Shown here: positions 36,082-45,343 of the stretch, piece by piece | Layout of the letters: the number at the start of each line of letters is the position of its first letter | Numbering within the stretch: position 1 is the first letter of the stretch | Source: Muribaculum sp. | GTDB taxonomy: Bacteria; Bacillota; Clostridia; Lachnospirales; Lachnospiraceae | Assembly (NCBI GenBank): GCA_023663505.1 | Contig: JAMPHH010000001.1 | Span: forward strand, 57,878 to 121,877 | Reading direction: 5' to 3' | Length of the DNA stretch: 64,000 nt | Translations under genes and position numbers: made by a program | The notes under the pieces: model-generated | Database searches by the model: none | Told to the model about the DNA's origin: nothing | What the model saw: only the letters and a program-made list of their open reading frames with translations

Positions 36082-36197
36082 TACAGCCTGTATCAACATA
36101 TATCGGTATATACAGCCTGTATCAACATATATCGGTATATACAGCCTGTATCAGCATATATCGGTATATATAGCCTGCATCAGCACATATGCCATAT
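36082..36197 (+). repeat. 29-bp tandem repeat, four copies
   Basis: Units start at 36082, 36111, 36140 and 36169, each beginning TACAGCCTGTATCA. The first three are nearly identical; the fourth is degenerate. Units contain a small TATACAG-CC-TGTATC palindrome. There are no spacers, so it is not a CRISPR array. The rest of the 35933-36264 gap holds nothing I recognise. Confidence 0.85.
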
Positions 36198-36264
36198 ATC
36201 AACATATATCGATATCGGCGTGCGGCGGTTTTGACAGCATGTATGGGCTTATACAAAATATGCG

Positions 36265-37845
36265 ATGAAAAGCGAGGTTAAAATGTACACAGACGGTAAA
36301 ATCTATATGGGGCTTGCGGACGGAGCCCGTGTCAATATGCAATTGAATATGTCCAATCGCCACGGTTTGATTGCGGGAGCCAGTGGCACGGGAAAGACGA
36401 TCACCATGAAGGCGATGGCGGAATCCTTCTCCGATGCGGGTGTGCCTGTATTTTTGTGTGACGTGAAGGGCGATGTGTCAGGTCTTGCAGAGCCGGGGGC
36501 GCAGTCCGACAGCATGGAGAAAAGGATTGATAAATTCGGTATCCGCAATGAATTTTCCTACAAGGCATATCCCGTATGCTTTTGGGATATTTATCAGGAG
36601 GGCGGGCACCCCGTGCGCGCGACGGTCTCCGACATGGGACCGGATATTCTGGCGAGGATTCTGAATCTCACGCCTGCGCAGGAGGGTGTGCTGAATATTA
36701 TCTTTAAAATAGCAGACGACAGGGGGCTTTTGCTGATCGATTTGAAGGATCTTCGCACCACGATTAATTTTGTGGCGGAGCATAAGGACGACTATACGCT
36801 CTCCTATGGCAATATGTCCACCCAGTCCTTGGGGGGAATCGTGCGGGCGCTGCTGCCCTTGGAGACGCAGGGCGGGGACTTATTTTTTGGCGAGCCGGAT
36901 TTGGACATTTCCGACTGGATACGCACGGACGTGTACGGCAAGGGAATGGTGAATATTTTGAACTGTGTGAAGCTAGTGCAGAATCCTAAGCTTTATGCAA
37001 GCTTTCTCTTGTGGATGCTTGCGGAGCTTTTTGAGAAGCTTCCCGAGGCGGGGGATTTGGAGAAGCCTAAGCTGGTGTTTTTCTTTGACGAGGCGCATAT
37101 GCTTTTTGCCGACGCTCCCAAGGTTTTGGTGCAGAAGATTGAGCAGGTGGTGAAGCTGGTGCGCTCTAAGGGTGTGGGAATCTATTTTGTGACCCAAAGC
37201 CCCGGGGATATTCCGGATCAGGTGTTGGCGCAGCTCTCCAATCGTGTGCAGCACGCACTGCGCGCCTATACGCCCTCCGAGCAAAAGGCGGTGAAGGTGG
37301 CGGCTCAGTCATTTCGCGCCAATCCCGCTTTTAAGGCGGAGGATGTGATCATGGAGCTGGGTGTGGGGGAGGCGTTGACTTCCTTCTTAGATGAGAACGG
37401 TGTGCCCACGATAGCGCAGAGAACCTCCATTATCTGTCCCCAAAGCCTGATGGCGCCCGCCGCGGTGGAGACGGTGCAAAGTCTTATGGCGAGGGACGGT
37501 ATGAATAAATATGATCAGGCATATGATGGCGTGTCGGCTTACGAGGTGTTGACCGGAGAGATGGAAAGGGAGGCACAGGAGGAGCAGCTTGCCGCGGAGC
37601 GTGCGCAGCTTGAGAAGGATAAGGAGGCTTTCGAGGCTCGCAAGGCGAAGGAGGAGGCAGCCGCGCTAAAGCAGAAGGAGAAGGCAGAGGAGGACATCCG
37701 CAAGAAGAAGGAAAAGGAGGCGGCCGCCGCCCAGAAGAAAAAGGAAAAGGACAACGAGAGGAGAAAGAACCAAGTCGAGCGGCAGCTTATCAACACCGGA
37801 ATGCAGGTGTTGAAGCGCGGTATTCTAAACACATTGTTCAAATGA
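36265..37845 (+). CDS. HerA-like ATPase (DUF853 family)
   Basis: 526 residues. Walker A is GASGTGKT at 38-45; Walker B is VFFFDEAHML near 270-280; a TQSPGDIPDQVL segment and a SNRVQHALRAYTPSEQ region complete the DUF853 helicase-like core. The C-terminal 90 residues are a Lys/Glu/Ala-rich coiled coil (KEKAEEDIRKKKEKE) and a short end. Such HerA/FtsK-like ATPases are hexameric DNA pumps in other systems; here no nuclease partner (NurA) is adjacent, so the role is unknown. The ATG at 36283 is an alternative start. A strong terminator follows. Confidence 0.85.
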   Translation: MKSEVKMYTDGKIYMGLADGARVNMQLNMSNRHGLIAGASGTGKTITMKAMAESFSDAGVPVFLCDVKGDVSGLAEPGAQSDSMEKRIDKFGIRNEFSYKAYPVCFWDIYQEGGHPVRATVSDMGPDILARILNLTPAQEGVLNIIFKIADDRGLLLIDLKDLRTTINFVAEHKDDYTLSYGNMSTQSLGGIVRALLPLETQGGDLFFGEPDLDISDWIRTDVYGKGMVNILNCVKLVQNPKLYASFLLWMLAELFEKLPEAGDLEKPKLVFFFDEAHMLFADAPKVLVQKIEQVVKLVRSKGVGIYFVTQSPGDIPDQVLAQLSNRVQHALRAYTPSEQKAVKVAAQSFRANPAFKAEDVIMELGVGEALTSFLDENGVPTIAQRTSIICPQSLMAPAAVETVQSLMARDGMNKYDQAYDGVSAYEVLTGEMEREAQEEQLAAERAQLEKDKEAFEARKAKEEAAALKQKEKAEEDIRKKKEKEAAAAQKKKEKDNERRKNQVERQLINTGMQVLKRGILNTLFK

Positions 37846-37886
37846 GATATTTGTATTTGTAATTTAATAAAAATGAAAATGAAAAT

Positions 37887-37920
37887 GAAACGGCTGGCGT
37901 GTATTGCGTCAGCCGTTTTC
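37887..37920 (+). terminator. Terminator after the HerA-like gene
   Basis: AAACGGCTGGCG and CGTCAGCCGTTTT form a stem, with the T-run in the 3' arm. Confidence 0.75.
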
Positions 37921-37957
37921 AGCAGCTTAAGAATTCCTTAATTTTAAAGCCAATTGA

Positions 37958-37986
37958 TTGCACAGTTTTCTGTTATCTGATATAGT
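37958..37986 (+). promoter_or_regulatory. Promoter of the seven-gene MoxR/vWA operon
   Basis: TTGCAC, a 17-base spacer and TATAGT, about 125 bases before the first gene. Confidence 0.55.
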
Positions 37987-38110
37987 ATATTTGGATAATA
38001 TGGCGCCATGAGGGAGCTGCAAGAGTCAAAATATGCTAAAAATAATTTTGTGCGTGTAATTTATAATAATGATGTGATACGGGATATGGCGTGCCGAATC
38101 ATGGAAAGGT

Positions 38111-40162
38111 ATGGTAAGGAATATGAGGGATAAGCTGCAAAGAAGCAGGAGGGCTCTGACGTCTCTGTTGTTGGGGATTTTTGTAGGCTGTATGTGCTTG
38201 GGAGGCGTGAAGATGAACGCCTTGGCGGAGAGTGAGCCCGGGGTACTGATAGACGCACAGCTCTTGGCAACGGGGAAGTCCGTCTATGATATCGTTGTGA
38301 CGATTCAGAACCTAGGGGCAGACTGGGAGGGCACGGCGAGACTGTTTATGGGTGAGGATTATCGCATGGCGAGCGCCTACGACACTATGATATCTCTGCC
38401 CCAAGGCAGCACTAAGCAGTTTACGGTTCGCGTGCCAAGGACTGATCAGGAGTCTTCTGACACAGGGATCAAGGTCGCTTTGTTGGATAAGAAATCAAAA
38501 GAGGTTGCAGGCAAGGAGTTTGATTATTTCTTTCGCAGTGAATCTTATGCGTTGTCCATGGGAATCCTGAGCGACAGCTATTCGAGTCTCACCTATCTGG
38601 ATATGGGTGGGAATACCATATACTTTCAACAGCAGGATAGACCGATACACTTGGTAGAGCTGACTCAGGATAATCTGACGAGCTCATTGGACGGGCTAGC
38701 GATGTTGGTCATCGACAATTATAATACAGGCGTCCTGACTGAGGAGGAGATAGAGGCTATCGAGGACTGGAATCAGGACGGGGGTATCCTGTTCGTCGGG
38801 ACGGGAAGCCGAGGTGAGGAGACTCTGGCAGGGTTCAAGGACAGCTATCTGGGAGTCTCGTGCGAGGGCTCCTATCAGAAGGATGAGGATGAGTATGAGT
38901 ACGAGTACACATGGACTTATACCGATAGATATTTGGATAAATCAAATCTTTCCATGGCGAAGATTACAGATGAATATGGGGCATATCAGAGCTTGGTTTA
39001 CGGCGGGCTGAATCGTTCCGTGGGCGAGGGAGCGGCGGGGATTCTGCCCTACTCCCTGACAGAGCTTGGCAAGGCGGGAAGCTCCGTCTATCAGGACGAT
39101 ATGGATCAGGTGACACTGGTGAGAGACCTTTTGGACGATGTATGCAGCGCCTCTAACAGCCGTTTTTATTCTCCGGATTCTTATGACTACAACAGCAGCA
39201 CGTTGACCCGATTCCTGCGGGGAGTCAGCAGGAGCGACACGAATCTGAACTTTGGCGTGCTGAAGATCTTGATTGTCCTGTATGTGATATTCGCGGGACC
39301 TGTCCTGTATATTATCCTGCGCGTGTTGAAGAAGCGGGAGCTTTATTGGGTGGCGGTGCCTGTCTCCGCAGTGGCGGGAATCGTGCTTGTATTCTTGGCG
39401 GGCAGGGGATTTGAGGTGGTGAGCACCAAGGTGTATTCCGTGACGGTGGAGAATCTCTCGGGCAGGGACGAGAGCAAGGCGTATCTGTACTGCTTTGATG
39501 CGAACCATAGGGAGTGGGATTTAAGGCTGTCCGACAGGTTTGACTATGTGGGTGGCTATGAAGGTGGTAAGTATGGCTATGACAGTTGGGAGAATGGAGA
39601 GTATTATCATCATATGAAGATGGAGGGGGACACGCTTTCCTTTGGGATTCGTCCCAGTGGGGGCTTTGAGGACTGCTTCTTTGTGGCGGGAGCCGCGGGG
39701 GGCGGTGAGTCAAGCGTGGGAACGCTCAGGGGAGAGGACATCAAGGACTCATATTTCTATATCAGCGGAAAGGTGACAAACGAGACGAATCGGAATTTGG
39801 CTTATTTTGCGGTGTATGTGGATAATGAACTGTATGTCTATGAGAATCTTCCGGCGGGACAGAGCGTGGACTTGACGACGCTGACCCCTGTGTTTGAGGA
39901 AGACTCGGGCTCGCCATATAGGGGGTATGCCGGCGCATACTCCATGAGCGGTTATCTCTACACCTTTATCGGTCAGCTGTATCGTGACCGCGACTATGAC
40001 AAAATAGGCGCTGCGTCAGCCTTGGGTGCGGGACTTTGTGCCGTTTCCCCTCAGATGGACGGCAGCAATGTGATCATTATCGGGGTGACGGAGAATTGGG
40101 ACAAGACGGTGAACGACAACTGCAGCGAGGTGTCCTACGGCTGCCTTTATGCGATACAATAG
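38111..40162 (+). CDS. Extracytoplasmic membrane-anchored protein, first gene of the MoxR/vWA operon
   Basis: 683 residues. An N-terminal signal or anchor helix lies at about 14-34. The next part is a beta domain (about 45-145). Residues about 175-245 resemble a glutamine-amidotransferase-like or DUF4350 domain (LVIDNYNTGVLTEEEIEAIEDW then GGILFVGTGS). Two membrane helices lie near 385-405 and 415-435, and a beta-rich C-terminus follows. It resembles the GldG-type partner of ABC transporters but I am not certain. Start ambiguous: ATG at 38111 or 38123. The next gene starts ten bases after its stop. Confidence 0.7.
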   Translation: MVRNMRDKLQRSRRALTSLLLGIFVGCMCLGGVKMNALAESEPGVLIDAQLLATGKSVYDIVVTIQNLGADWEGTARLFMGEDYRMASAYDTMISLPQGSTKQFTVRVPRTDQESSDTGIKVALLDKKSKEVAGKEFDYFFRSESYALSMGILSDSYSSLTYLDMGGNTIYFQQQDRPIHLVELTQDNLTSSLDGLAMLVIDNYNTGVLTEEEIEAIEDWNQDGGILFVGTGSRGEETLAGFKDSYLGVSCEGSYQKDEDEYEYEYTWTYTDRYLDKSNLSMAKITDEYGAYQSLVYGGLNRSVGEGAAGILPYSLTELGKAGSSVYQDDMDQVTLVRDLLDDVCSASNSRFYSPDSYDYNSSTLTRFLRGVSRSDTNLNFGVLKILIVLYVIFAGPVLYIILRVLKKRELYWVAVPVSAVAGIVLVFLAGRGFEVVSTKVYSVTVENLSGRDESKAYLYCFDANHREWDLRLSDRFDYVGGYEGGKYGYDSWENGEYYHHMKMEGDTLSFGIRPSGGFEDCFFVAGAAGGGESSVGTLRGEDIKDSYFYISGKVTNETNRNLAYFAVYVDNELYVYENLPAGQSVDLTTLTPVFEEDSGSPYRGYAGAYSMSGYLYTFIGQLYRDRDYDKIGAASALGAGLCAVSPQMDGSNVIIIGVTENWDKTVNDNCSEVSYGCLYAIQ

Positions 40163-40172
40163 GAGGTGCGGT

Positions 40173-41099
40173 ATGCTGTATATCAGAGATTTGACGAAAA
40201 ATTACGGATCCTTTACGGCGGTCAATCACCTGACGCTGCACATTCCCGAGGGAGATTTGTTTGGCTTTGTGGGACCAAACGGCGCGGGCAAGACCACCAC
40301 GATCCGTATCGTGTGCGGACTCTTAAAGGCGAGCGGCGGCTCTGTCCAGATCGGGGGCACCTCTGCGCCCGTGGGCAGCAAGGAAATGAAGCGTCTGATC
40401 GGATATGTGCCGGATTTTTTTGGAGTATATGACAATCTGAAGGTGCATGAGTATATGGATATGTATGGCTCCATGTACGGCATGGCGTCCCGGGATATCG
40501 CAAAGCTGACAGATGACCTGTTGGAGCTGGTCAATCTCTCGGACAAGCGGGAATTCTATGTGGATACGCTATCCCGTGGCATGAAGCAGAGGCTTTGCGT
40601 GGCGAGGGCGCTGCTCCACAATCCCAAGCTGTTGATTCTGGACGAGCCAAGCTCAGGCTTGGACCCCAGAGCCAGAGTGGAGATGAAGGAGCTCTTGAAA
40701 AATCTGCATTCAATGGGCAAGACGATCGTGATCAGCTCGCATATCCTGTCGGAGCTGTCGGAGATGTGCAACAGTATCGGCATCATGAACCGCGGTCAGT
40801 TGGTTAGGGCAGGGCGGATCGAGGACATCATGCAGCAGATTTCGGGCGGGAAGCGTATCCATATTCAAGTGGTCTCCGATATGGAGCCCGCGGTGCGGGT
40901 GATGAAGGAACAGGCGGGAGTCGCGGTGGAATCCGTGCGGGAGAATGAGATAATCATTTCCCATGGCGGGACGGACGAGGAGGTCTGTGCGATGATAGCG
41001 AGTCTGATTCAAAACGGTGTGGTTCTCACTGACTTCCACAGGGAGGAAGGAAGCTTGGAAACGTTGTTTATGCAGTTGACGGGAGGTATGGCGCAATGA
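40173..41099 (+). CDS. ABC transporter ATP-binding protein
   Basis: 309 residues. Walker A GPNGAGKTT (34-42), signature LSRGMKQRL (near 132), Walker B LLILDEPSSGLDP (near 152) and the ISSHILSE switch segment are all present, as in the CcmA/GldA type of ABC exporters. A C-terminal domain of about 85 residues follows. The start is ATG at 40173 with AGGAGGTG; the longer reading was rejected. Its stop overlaps the permease start (ATGA). It should power the permease of the next gene. Confidence 0.93.
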   Translation: MLYIRDLTKNYGSFTAVNHLTLHIPEGDLFGFVGPNGAGKTTTIRIVCGLLKASGGSVQIGGTSAPVGSKEMKRLIGYVPDFFGVYDNLKVHEYMDMYGSMYGMASRDIAKLTDDLLELVNLSDKREFYVDTLSRGMKQRLCVARALLHNPKLLILDEPSSGLDPRARVEMKELLKNLHSMGKTIVISSHILSELSEMCNSIGIMNRGQLVRAGRIEDIMQQISGGKRIHIQVVSDMEPAVRVMKEQAGVAVESVRENEIIISHGGTDEEVCAMIASLIQNGVVLTDFHREEGSLETLFMQLTGGMAQ

Positions 41100-42010
41100 A
41101 ATTTCATTTGAATCCAATCATAAAGAAGGATCTGCAGGTGACGTCTCGGAGTATGCGTTTAAGCTGGGGGCTGTTTGGGTATGAAGCGGTGCTTGCAATG
41201 GCTTTTCTGGGTGTGATGGCGATCATACAGTCGGAGGGGAACAGTATTTATGGCGGCGGCAATTTTTACGGCTATTTAATCTATCTTTTCCCCGTGTTGG
41301 CGGTGGCTCAGGTGTGTATCGTGGCGCTGATCACGCCGATTATCACGGCGTCCTCCATATCGGGGGAGAAGGAGAGGCAGACCTTTGATATCATGCTGAC
41401 TACATGTATGTCCCCCTTTTCTATCGTGCTCGGGAAGGTTGCCTCGGCGGTGCTGCATATTTTGTTCTACGTGGCGGGCAGTCTGCCGATCATGGCGTTG
41501 TCCTTTGTGGTGGGGGGAATGAGTTGGCTAAATCTCTTTTATTTTATCCTTGCGATTATTCTTTTTGCCACGTTTTCGGGAAGCATCGGGATCTTTTGCT
41601 CCTCTGTATGCCGCAAATCCATTGCGTCGGTGATCTTAAGCTTTGTGTTTTATTTTGTGATTTACGGGCTGACCGCCCAAATGACGTTGGTATGTATGTT
41701 GATTATAAATAGCTCGGGAAGTGAGAACTTTGGAGAGTCCCTGCTTTTCCTGCTGTTTAACCCGATTGTGTTCTTTGAGGAGTTCTTCATGCAGCTAATG
41801 ACGGGGACTTCTCTGTTCGCGGAGGCGGAATTTACGGCGAGCGAGGTCGGATTCCTGACCTATACCTTAGCTCAGGGCAAGGTGTGGATGTTTGTGTCGG
41901 CTGCGTGTATTCTGCTGATGGCTGTGCTGTTCATGCTTGCGGCGGCATGGAATGTGAATCCGATGCATTCTGCGTCGGGGCGCAGGCGCGTCAAGAAAAA
42001 GGTGAAATAA
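41096..42010 (+). CDS. ABC transporter permease (GldF/ABC-2 type)
   Basis: 304 residues with about six membrane helices (25-45, 60-85, 110-135, 145-170, 180-205, 260-280). The conserved SISGEKERQTFDIMLTTC segment after helix two is typical of ABC-2/GldF permeases. The start overlaps the end of the ATPase gene, so the two are coupled. The substrate cannot be told. The downstream coiled-coil gene begins three bases after its stop. Confidence 0.88.
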   Translation: MKFHLNPIIKKDLQVTSRSMRLSWGLFGYEAVLAMAFLGVMAIIQSEGNSIYGGGNFYGYLIYLFPVLAVAQVCIVALITPIITASSISGEKERQTFDIMLTTCMSPFSIVLGKVASAVLHILFYVAGSLPIMALSFVVGGMSWLNLFYFILAIILFATFSGSIGIFCSSVCRKSIASVILSFVFYFVIYGLTAQMTLVCMLIINSSGSENFGESLLFLLFNPIVFFEEFFMQLMTGTSLFAEAEFTASEVGFLTYTLAQGKVWMFVSAACILLMAVLFMLAAAWNVNPMHSASGRRRVKKKVK

Positions 42011-42013
42011 TAT

Positions 42014-43390
42014 ATGGAAGATACGAAAAGAGAGCTGATTTTGGCGATACAGGGGTGTCGCCGCAGATTAAATTGGGCGGGGCTTTTGAAGATGCTTACG
42101 TTTTCCCTTGGAATCGGGGCAGGCGCGGGGATTATTTTGCAGGTGATCGCCCTATTGGTGCCCTTCTATTCCGTCAATCTCTACACGGGACTGGCTTTGG
42201 GGTTGGCGCTTTGCACTGCGTTCGCTGTGTCGTATATAGGGCGGAGCAGTATGGAGCAGGCGGCGTTGGTGATGGACAGCTTTGGATTTCAGGAGCGAGT
42301 GATCACGGCGTATGAGCATTTGGACGAGGACAGCGGTATGGTCAGGCTTCAGCGCGCGGACGCCATGCAAAGGCTAAGGGCGGAGGGGGACAGGATTCAG
42401 ATCCCGCTGTTGCCTTCATGGAAGAAAATGCTCTTGCTTGCCGTGATGTTCGTGCTGTTGGCAGGGCTTGCCGTGATGCCCTCGGCGTCGAAGGAGCGGG
42501 CGGAGGAGCTTCATCGGATTCGCGAGGAGGCAAAGGAGAAGGAGGAGGAGATCGAGGAGGTTTTGGAGGAGCTTGAGGAGCTTGCCGCGGAGACGCTGAC
42601 GCCGGAGGAGTTCTCCGCGCTGCAGGAAATGATAGAGAGCCTTCAGTCCTCACTTCAGGAGTATCAGCAGGCGGCGTCGGCAGAGAATCTGGCGGCTGCG
42701 GGTGAGAAGCTGAGCTATAAATATGAGAATATGAGCAGTCAGATGTCCGCTCTGGCACAGAGCTTACAGAACGGGGCATCGACCTCCCCCATGACGGCGC
42801 AGTCCATGCAGGCAATGGCGGATAAGCTGCAGGGAATGAGCGGACAGCAGATGGCTGCTGCTAATCAGGGGCAGAACGGACAAAATGGTCAAGGCGGTCA
42901 AAACAGCGGACAGAGCGGTCAGAGTGGACAAAACGGACAGAACGGTCAAAACGGACAGAATGGTCAGAGTGGACAAAGCGGTCAAAACGGACAGAGTGGT
43001 CAAAGCGGTCAGAACGGACAGGGCGGACAAGGTGGTCAGGGCGGACAGAACGGTCAAAACGGCAATGGCGGACAGTCAGGCATGGGAGGAAACAGTGGGG
43101 GAAGCGGTTCGGGAAATGGCAGAGGAACGGGCAGCAGCGATGCGCTGCATGACTATGTCAGTGTACCGAACAATATAGCGGACAGCGAGAACCTGACGGG
43201 CAATGCCGTGGATCACTATTCCTCGGATTATTTCCGCGCTCAGAACGGCTTGAGCTGGGAGGGGACGCATATGTCCCATGAGGCAGTGATCGGAAGTTAT
43301 GAGCAGAATGCCTATGAGGGGATTGCCGCGGGACGGTATCCCAGTGGAATGGAGAATGTGATCAAGGAATATTTTGCGAGCTTTAACTGA
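42014..43390 (+). CDS. Membrane protein with coiled coil and Gln/Asn/Gly repeats
   Basis: 458 residues. Two membrane helices (about 27-47 and 52-72) are followed by a short domain, a third helix near 138-155, a long Glu-rich coiled coil (about 165-230, KEKEEEIEEVLEELEEL), and then a Gln-Gly-Asn repeat (GQNGQ, GQSGQ, residues about 285-355). A short folded C-terminus ends in aromatic residues. The layout recalls DUF4175-like proteins of MoxR operons, but I am unsure. The low-complexity part is built of short tandem DNA units. It likely forms part of a surface or periplasmic assembly with the vWA protein. Confidence 0.7.
   Translation: MEDTKRELILAIQGCRRRLNWAGLLKMLTFSLGIGAGAGIILQVIALLVPFYSVNLYTGLALGLALCTAFAVSYIGRSSMEQAALVMDSFGFQERVITAYEHLDEDSGMVRLQRADAMQRLRAEGDRIQIPLLPSWKKMLLLAVMFVLLAGLAVMPSASKERAEELHRIREEAKEKEEEIEEVLEELEELAAETLTPEEFSALQEMIESLQSSLQEYQQAASAENLAAAGEKLSYKYENMSSQMSALAQSLQNGASTSPMTAQSMQAMADKLQGMSGQQMAAANQGQNGQNGQGGQNSGQSGQSGQNGQNGQNGQNGQSGQSGQNGQSGQSGQNGQGGQGGQGGQNGQNGNGGQSGMGGNSGGSGSGNGRGTGSSDALHDYVSVPNNIADSENLTGNAVDHYSSDYFRAQNGLSWEGTHMSHEAVIGSYEQNAYEGIAAGRYPSGMENVIKEYFASFN
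42870..43080 (+). repeat. Short tandem repeats encoding Gly-Gln-Asn/Ser
   Basis: About 9-base units of the type GGACAGAAC or GGTCAAAAC are repeated over about 200 bases, with unit length a multiple of three. Strand slippage could alter the repeat number without breaking the frame. Confidence 0.75.
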
Positions 43391-43437
43391 CAGAAAGGTA
43401 ACAAATGGAGAATGGGACAAATGGAGGATGACAGGAT

Positions 43438-44412
43438 ATGAGTGAACCGGATAGGAGCAGGCTGCAGGACCCAGCGTACATGGCGGCGAGGATTGCGGAT
43501 TGCGAGAGAGAGATTCAAAAGGGGATCATCGGGCAGAGTGAGATCATTCATCAGGTGATTCAGGCAATGCTCACGGGAGGAAACGTGCTATTAGAGGGTA
43601 TGCCGGGTCTGGGCAAGACCAGACTGGTCAGCACGATCAGCAAGGTATTTGACCTGTCCTTTAAAAGGATACAGTTTACGCCGGATTTGATGCCCAGTGA
43701 CGTGACAGGAACGAATATCATCGTCAAAAATGAGCAGGGAAGCTCTTTTTCCTTTGAGAGAGGACCGATTTTTGCCAATCTGATCCTGGCGGACGAGATT
43801 AACCGCGCAACGCCCAAAACGCAGTCGGCATTGTTAGAGGCGATGCAGGAGCATACGGTGACGGTGGGGAATGACAGCCATGCCTTGGACGAGCCGTTTC
43901 TGGTACTGGCGACCCAGAACCCGATTGAGAACGAGGGAACCTATCCGCTGCCGGAGGCTCAGCTAGACCGTTTTATGTTTAAGATTCTGGTCAATTTCCC
44001 CTCCAAGGAGGAGTTAAGGGGAATCGTCACTCTGACTGAGGGGGAAAACCCTCCCGTCATAGAGAAGCAGATGGACGGTGAGGGGCTGCTCGCGGCAAGG
44101 GAGCTGGTGAATCGGATTCCCATAGCGGACGCGGTGATGGATTATCTGTTGGATATTGTCATGGCGACCCATGAACCACACCCCCATATTCGCGAGGGCG
44201 CGAGTCCCAGAGCGGCGCAGGCGTTGATTCGCGCCGCCAAGGCGAAGGCTTTCTTGGCGGGACGCTTTAATGTTGCCTTTCAGGACGTGGAGGAGGCGGC
44301 ATTTCCCGTGCTGCGACACAGGATTATCTTGAGCTTTGACGCGATCAGTGAGGGCGTCTCCGAGGACGATATCGTGAGACGGATTTTGGTGGAAAAGAAA
44401 CCTAAGATCTGA
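43438..44412 (+). CDS. MoxR-family AAA+ ATPase
   Basis: 324 residues. Walker A is EGMPGLGKTR near 50-60, Walker B LILADEINRATPKTQSALLEAM near 117-140, and the sensor VLATQNPIENEGTYPLPEAQLDRF near 160-185. The C-terminal lid is present. MoxR ATPases act as chaperones that insert metal or assemble complexes with vWA proteins, usually encoded next door, as here. The ribosome site is GGAGGATGACAGGAT. It is followed by a DUF58 gene and a vWA gene. Confidence 0.93.
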   Translation: MSEPDRSRLQDPAYMAARIADCEREIQKGIIGQSEIIHQVIQAMLTGGNVLLEGMPGLGKTRLVSTISKVFDLSFKRIQFTPDLMPSDVTGTNIIVKNEQGSSFSFERGPIFANLILADEINRATPKTQSALLEAMQEHTVTVGNDSHALDEPFLVLATQNPIENEGTYPLPEAQLDRFMFKILVNFPSKEELRGIVTLTEGENPPVIEKQMDGEGLLAARELVNRIPIADAVMDYLLDIVMATHEPHPHIREGASPRAAQALIRAAKAKAFLAGRFNVAFQDVEEAAFPVLRHRIILSFDAISEGVSEDDIVRRILVEKKPKI

Positions 44413-44461
44413 CGGAGGGCAGTATTGCAGGTAAGAACCTGTGATATACGGAGGTGTAAAA

Positions 44462-45343
44462 ATGACATTGGACAGCGCATTTTATGATACCTTGTCCCGA
44501 TTCCGTCTTGCAATGGGGCACAAATCCTCCATGAACCTGACGGGAAACCGCAAATCCGCCCAGAAGGGCTCCTCCACGGAATTCTCGGATTTCAGGGAGT
44601 ATATGCCCGGCGACGATATCCGGCGTATCGACTGGAACGCATACGGGCGGTTGGACAGGCTCTATGTGAAGGAATATATGGAGGAGAAGGAAGCAGCAGT
44701 CACAATATTACTGGATACCAGTGCTTCCATGGATTACGGGGCAAGGAAAAAGAGTGAGCTTGCCTGTATGCTTGCGGGCGCCATGGCGTATCTGGGGCTT
44801 AACAATATGGACAGGGTCTATCTCTATGATATGAAGCGGATGCACTCCCCCTTTGCGGCAAGTGGCGGCAAACGGGCGCTTCCAAGGCTGAATGACTGGC
44901 TGAGTCAATGCGCGTTTGAGGGGACGACAGATGTTATGGAGGCTGTGAGAAGGCTTCCCGCGAAGGGAGCGGGCGTGACGATCATCATCAGCGATCTCTG
45001 GCAGGAGTCCCTTCTCGACGGGGAACAGGACACGGTGCAAAGGCTCCTGCGCTTCTTGGATTACAGGCGGCAGAAGGCGGTGCTTTTGCATGTGCTTGCG
45101 GGGGAGGAGCTTGCTGTGGAGCTGACAGGCACGCGGAATCTGATCGACATGGAGGACAAAAGTACCCTGCGCCTTACTCTGGACGCGGCGAGCATCAGGG
45201 TGTATGAGGACGCGCTTAATGCGTATATGTCCCGCCTTAAGCGGGAGTGCGCGAGGACAGGGGCGTTCTATGCGGTATGTAACACGGAGACGGATTTTCA
45301 ACAATTGATTTTTAAGGAATTAAGGATACTGTATGATATTTGA
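44462..45343 (+). CDS. DUF58 protein (MoxR partner, vWA-like)
   Basis: 293 residues. The DUF58 core is GSSTEFSDFREYMPGDDIRRIDWNAYGR, read here in pieces as EFSDFREYMPGDDIRRIDW; a vWA-like ILLDTSASMD site follows near 83-90. There is no signal peptide, and membrane segments are absent. DUF58 proteins commonly follow MoxR and precede BatA-type vWA proteins. The ribosome site is CGGAGGTG. It overlaps the next gene by 11 bases, implying coupling. Confidence 0.9.
   Translation: MTLDSAFYDTLSRFRLAMGHKSSMNLTGNRKSAQKGSSTEFSDFREYMPGDDIRRIDWNAYGRLDRLYVKEYMEEKEAAVTILLDTSASMDYGARKKSELACMLAGAMAYLGLNNMDRVYLYDMKRMHSPFAASGGKRALPRLNDWLSQCAFEGTTDVMEAVRRLPAKGAGVTIIISDLWQESLLDGEQDTVQRLLRFLDYRRQKAVLLHVLAGEELAVELTGTRNLIDMEDKSTLRLTLDAASIRVYEDALNAYMSRLKRECARTGAFYAVCNTETDFQQLIFKELRILYDI

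Noticed and set aside
36082..36197. CRISPR array candidate (regular 29-bp repeats)
   Set aside because: The units abut with no unique spacers between them, and no cas gene lies nearby.
35956..36234. A 92-residue frame over the tandem repeats
   Set aside because: It is made by translation of the 29-bp repeat; there is no ribosome site and the composition is unnatural.
42764..43178. Frames opposite the Gln/Asn/Gly repeats of the coiled-coil gene
   Set aside because: Simple-sequence shadows (Leu-Ser-Thr or Lys-Thr-Asp-Arg repeats) without ribosome sites.
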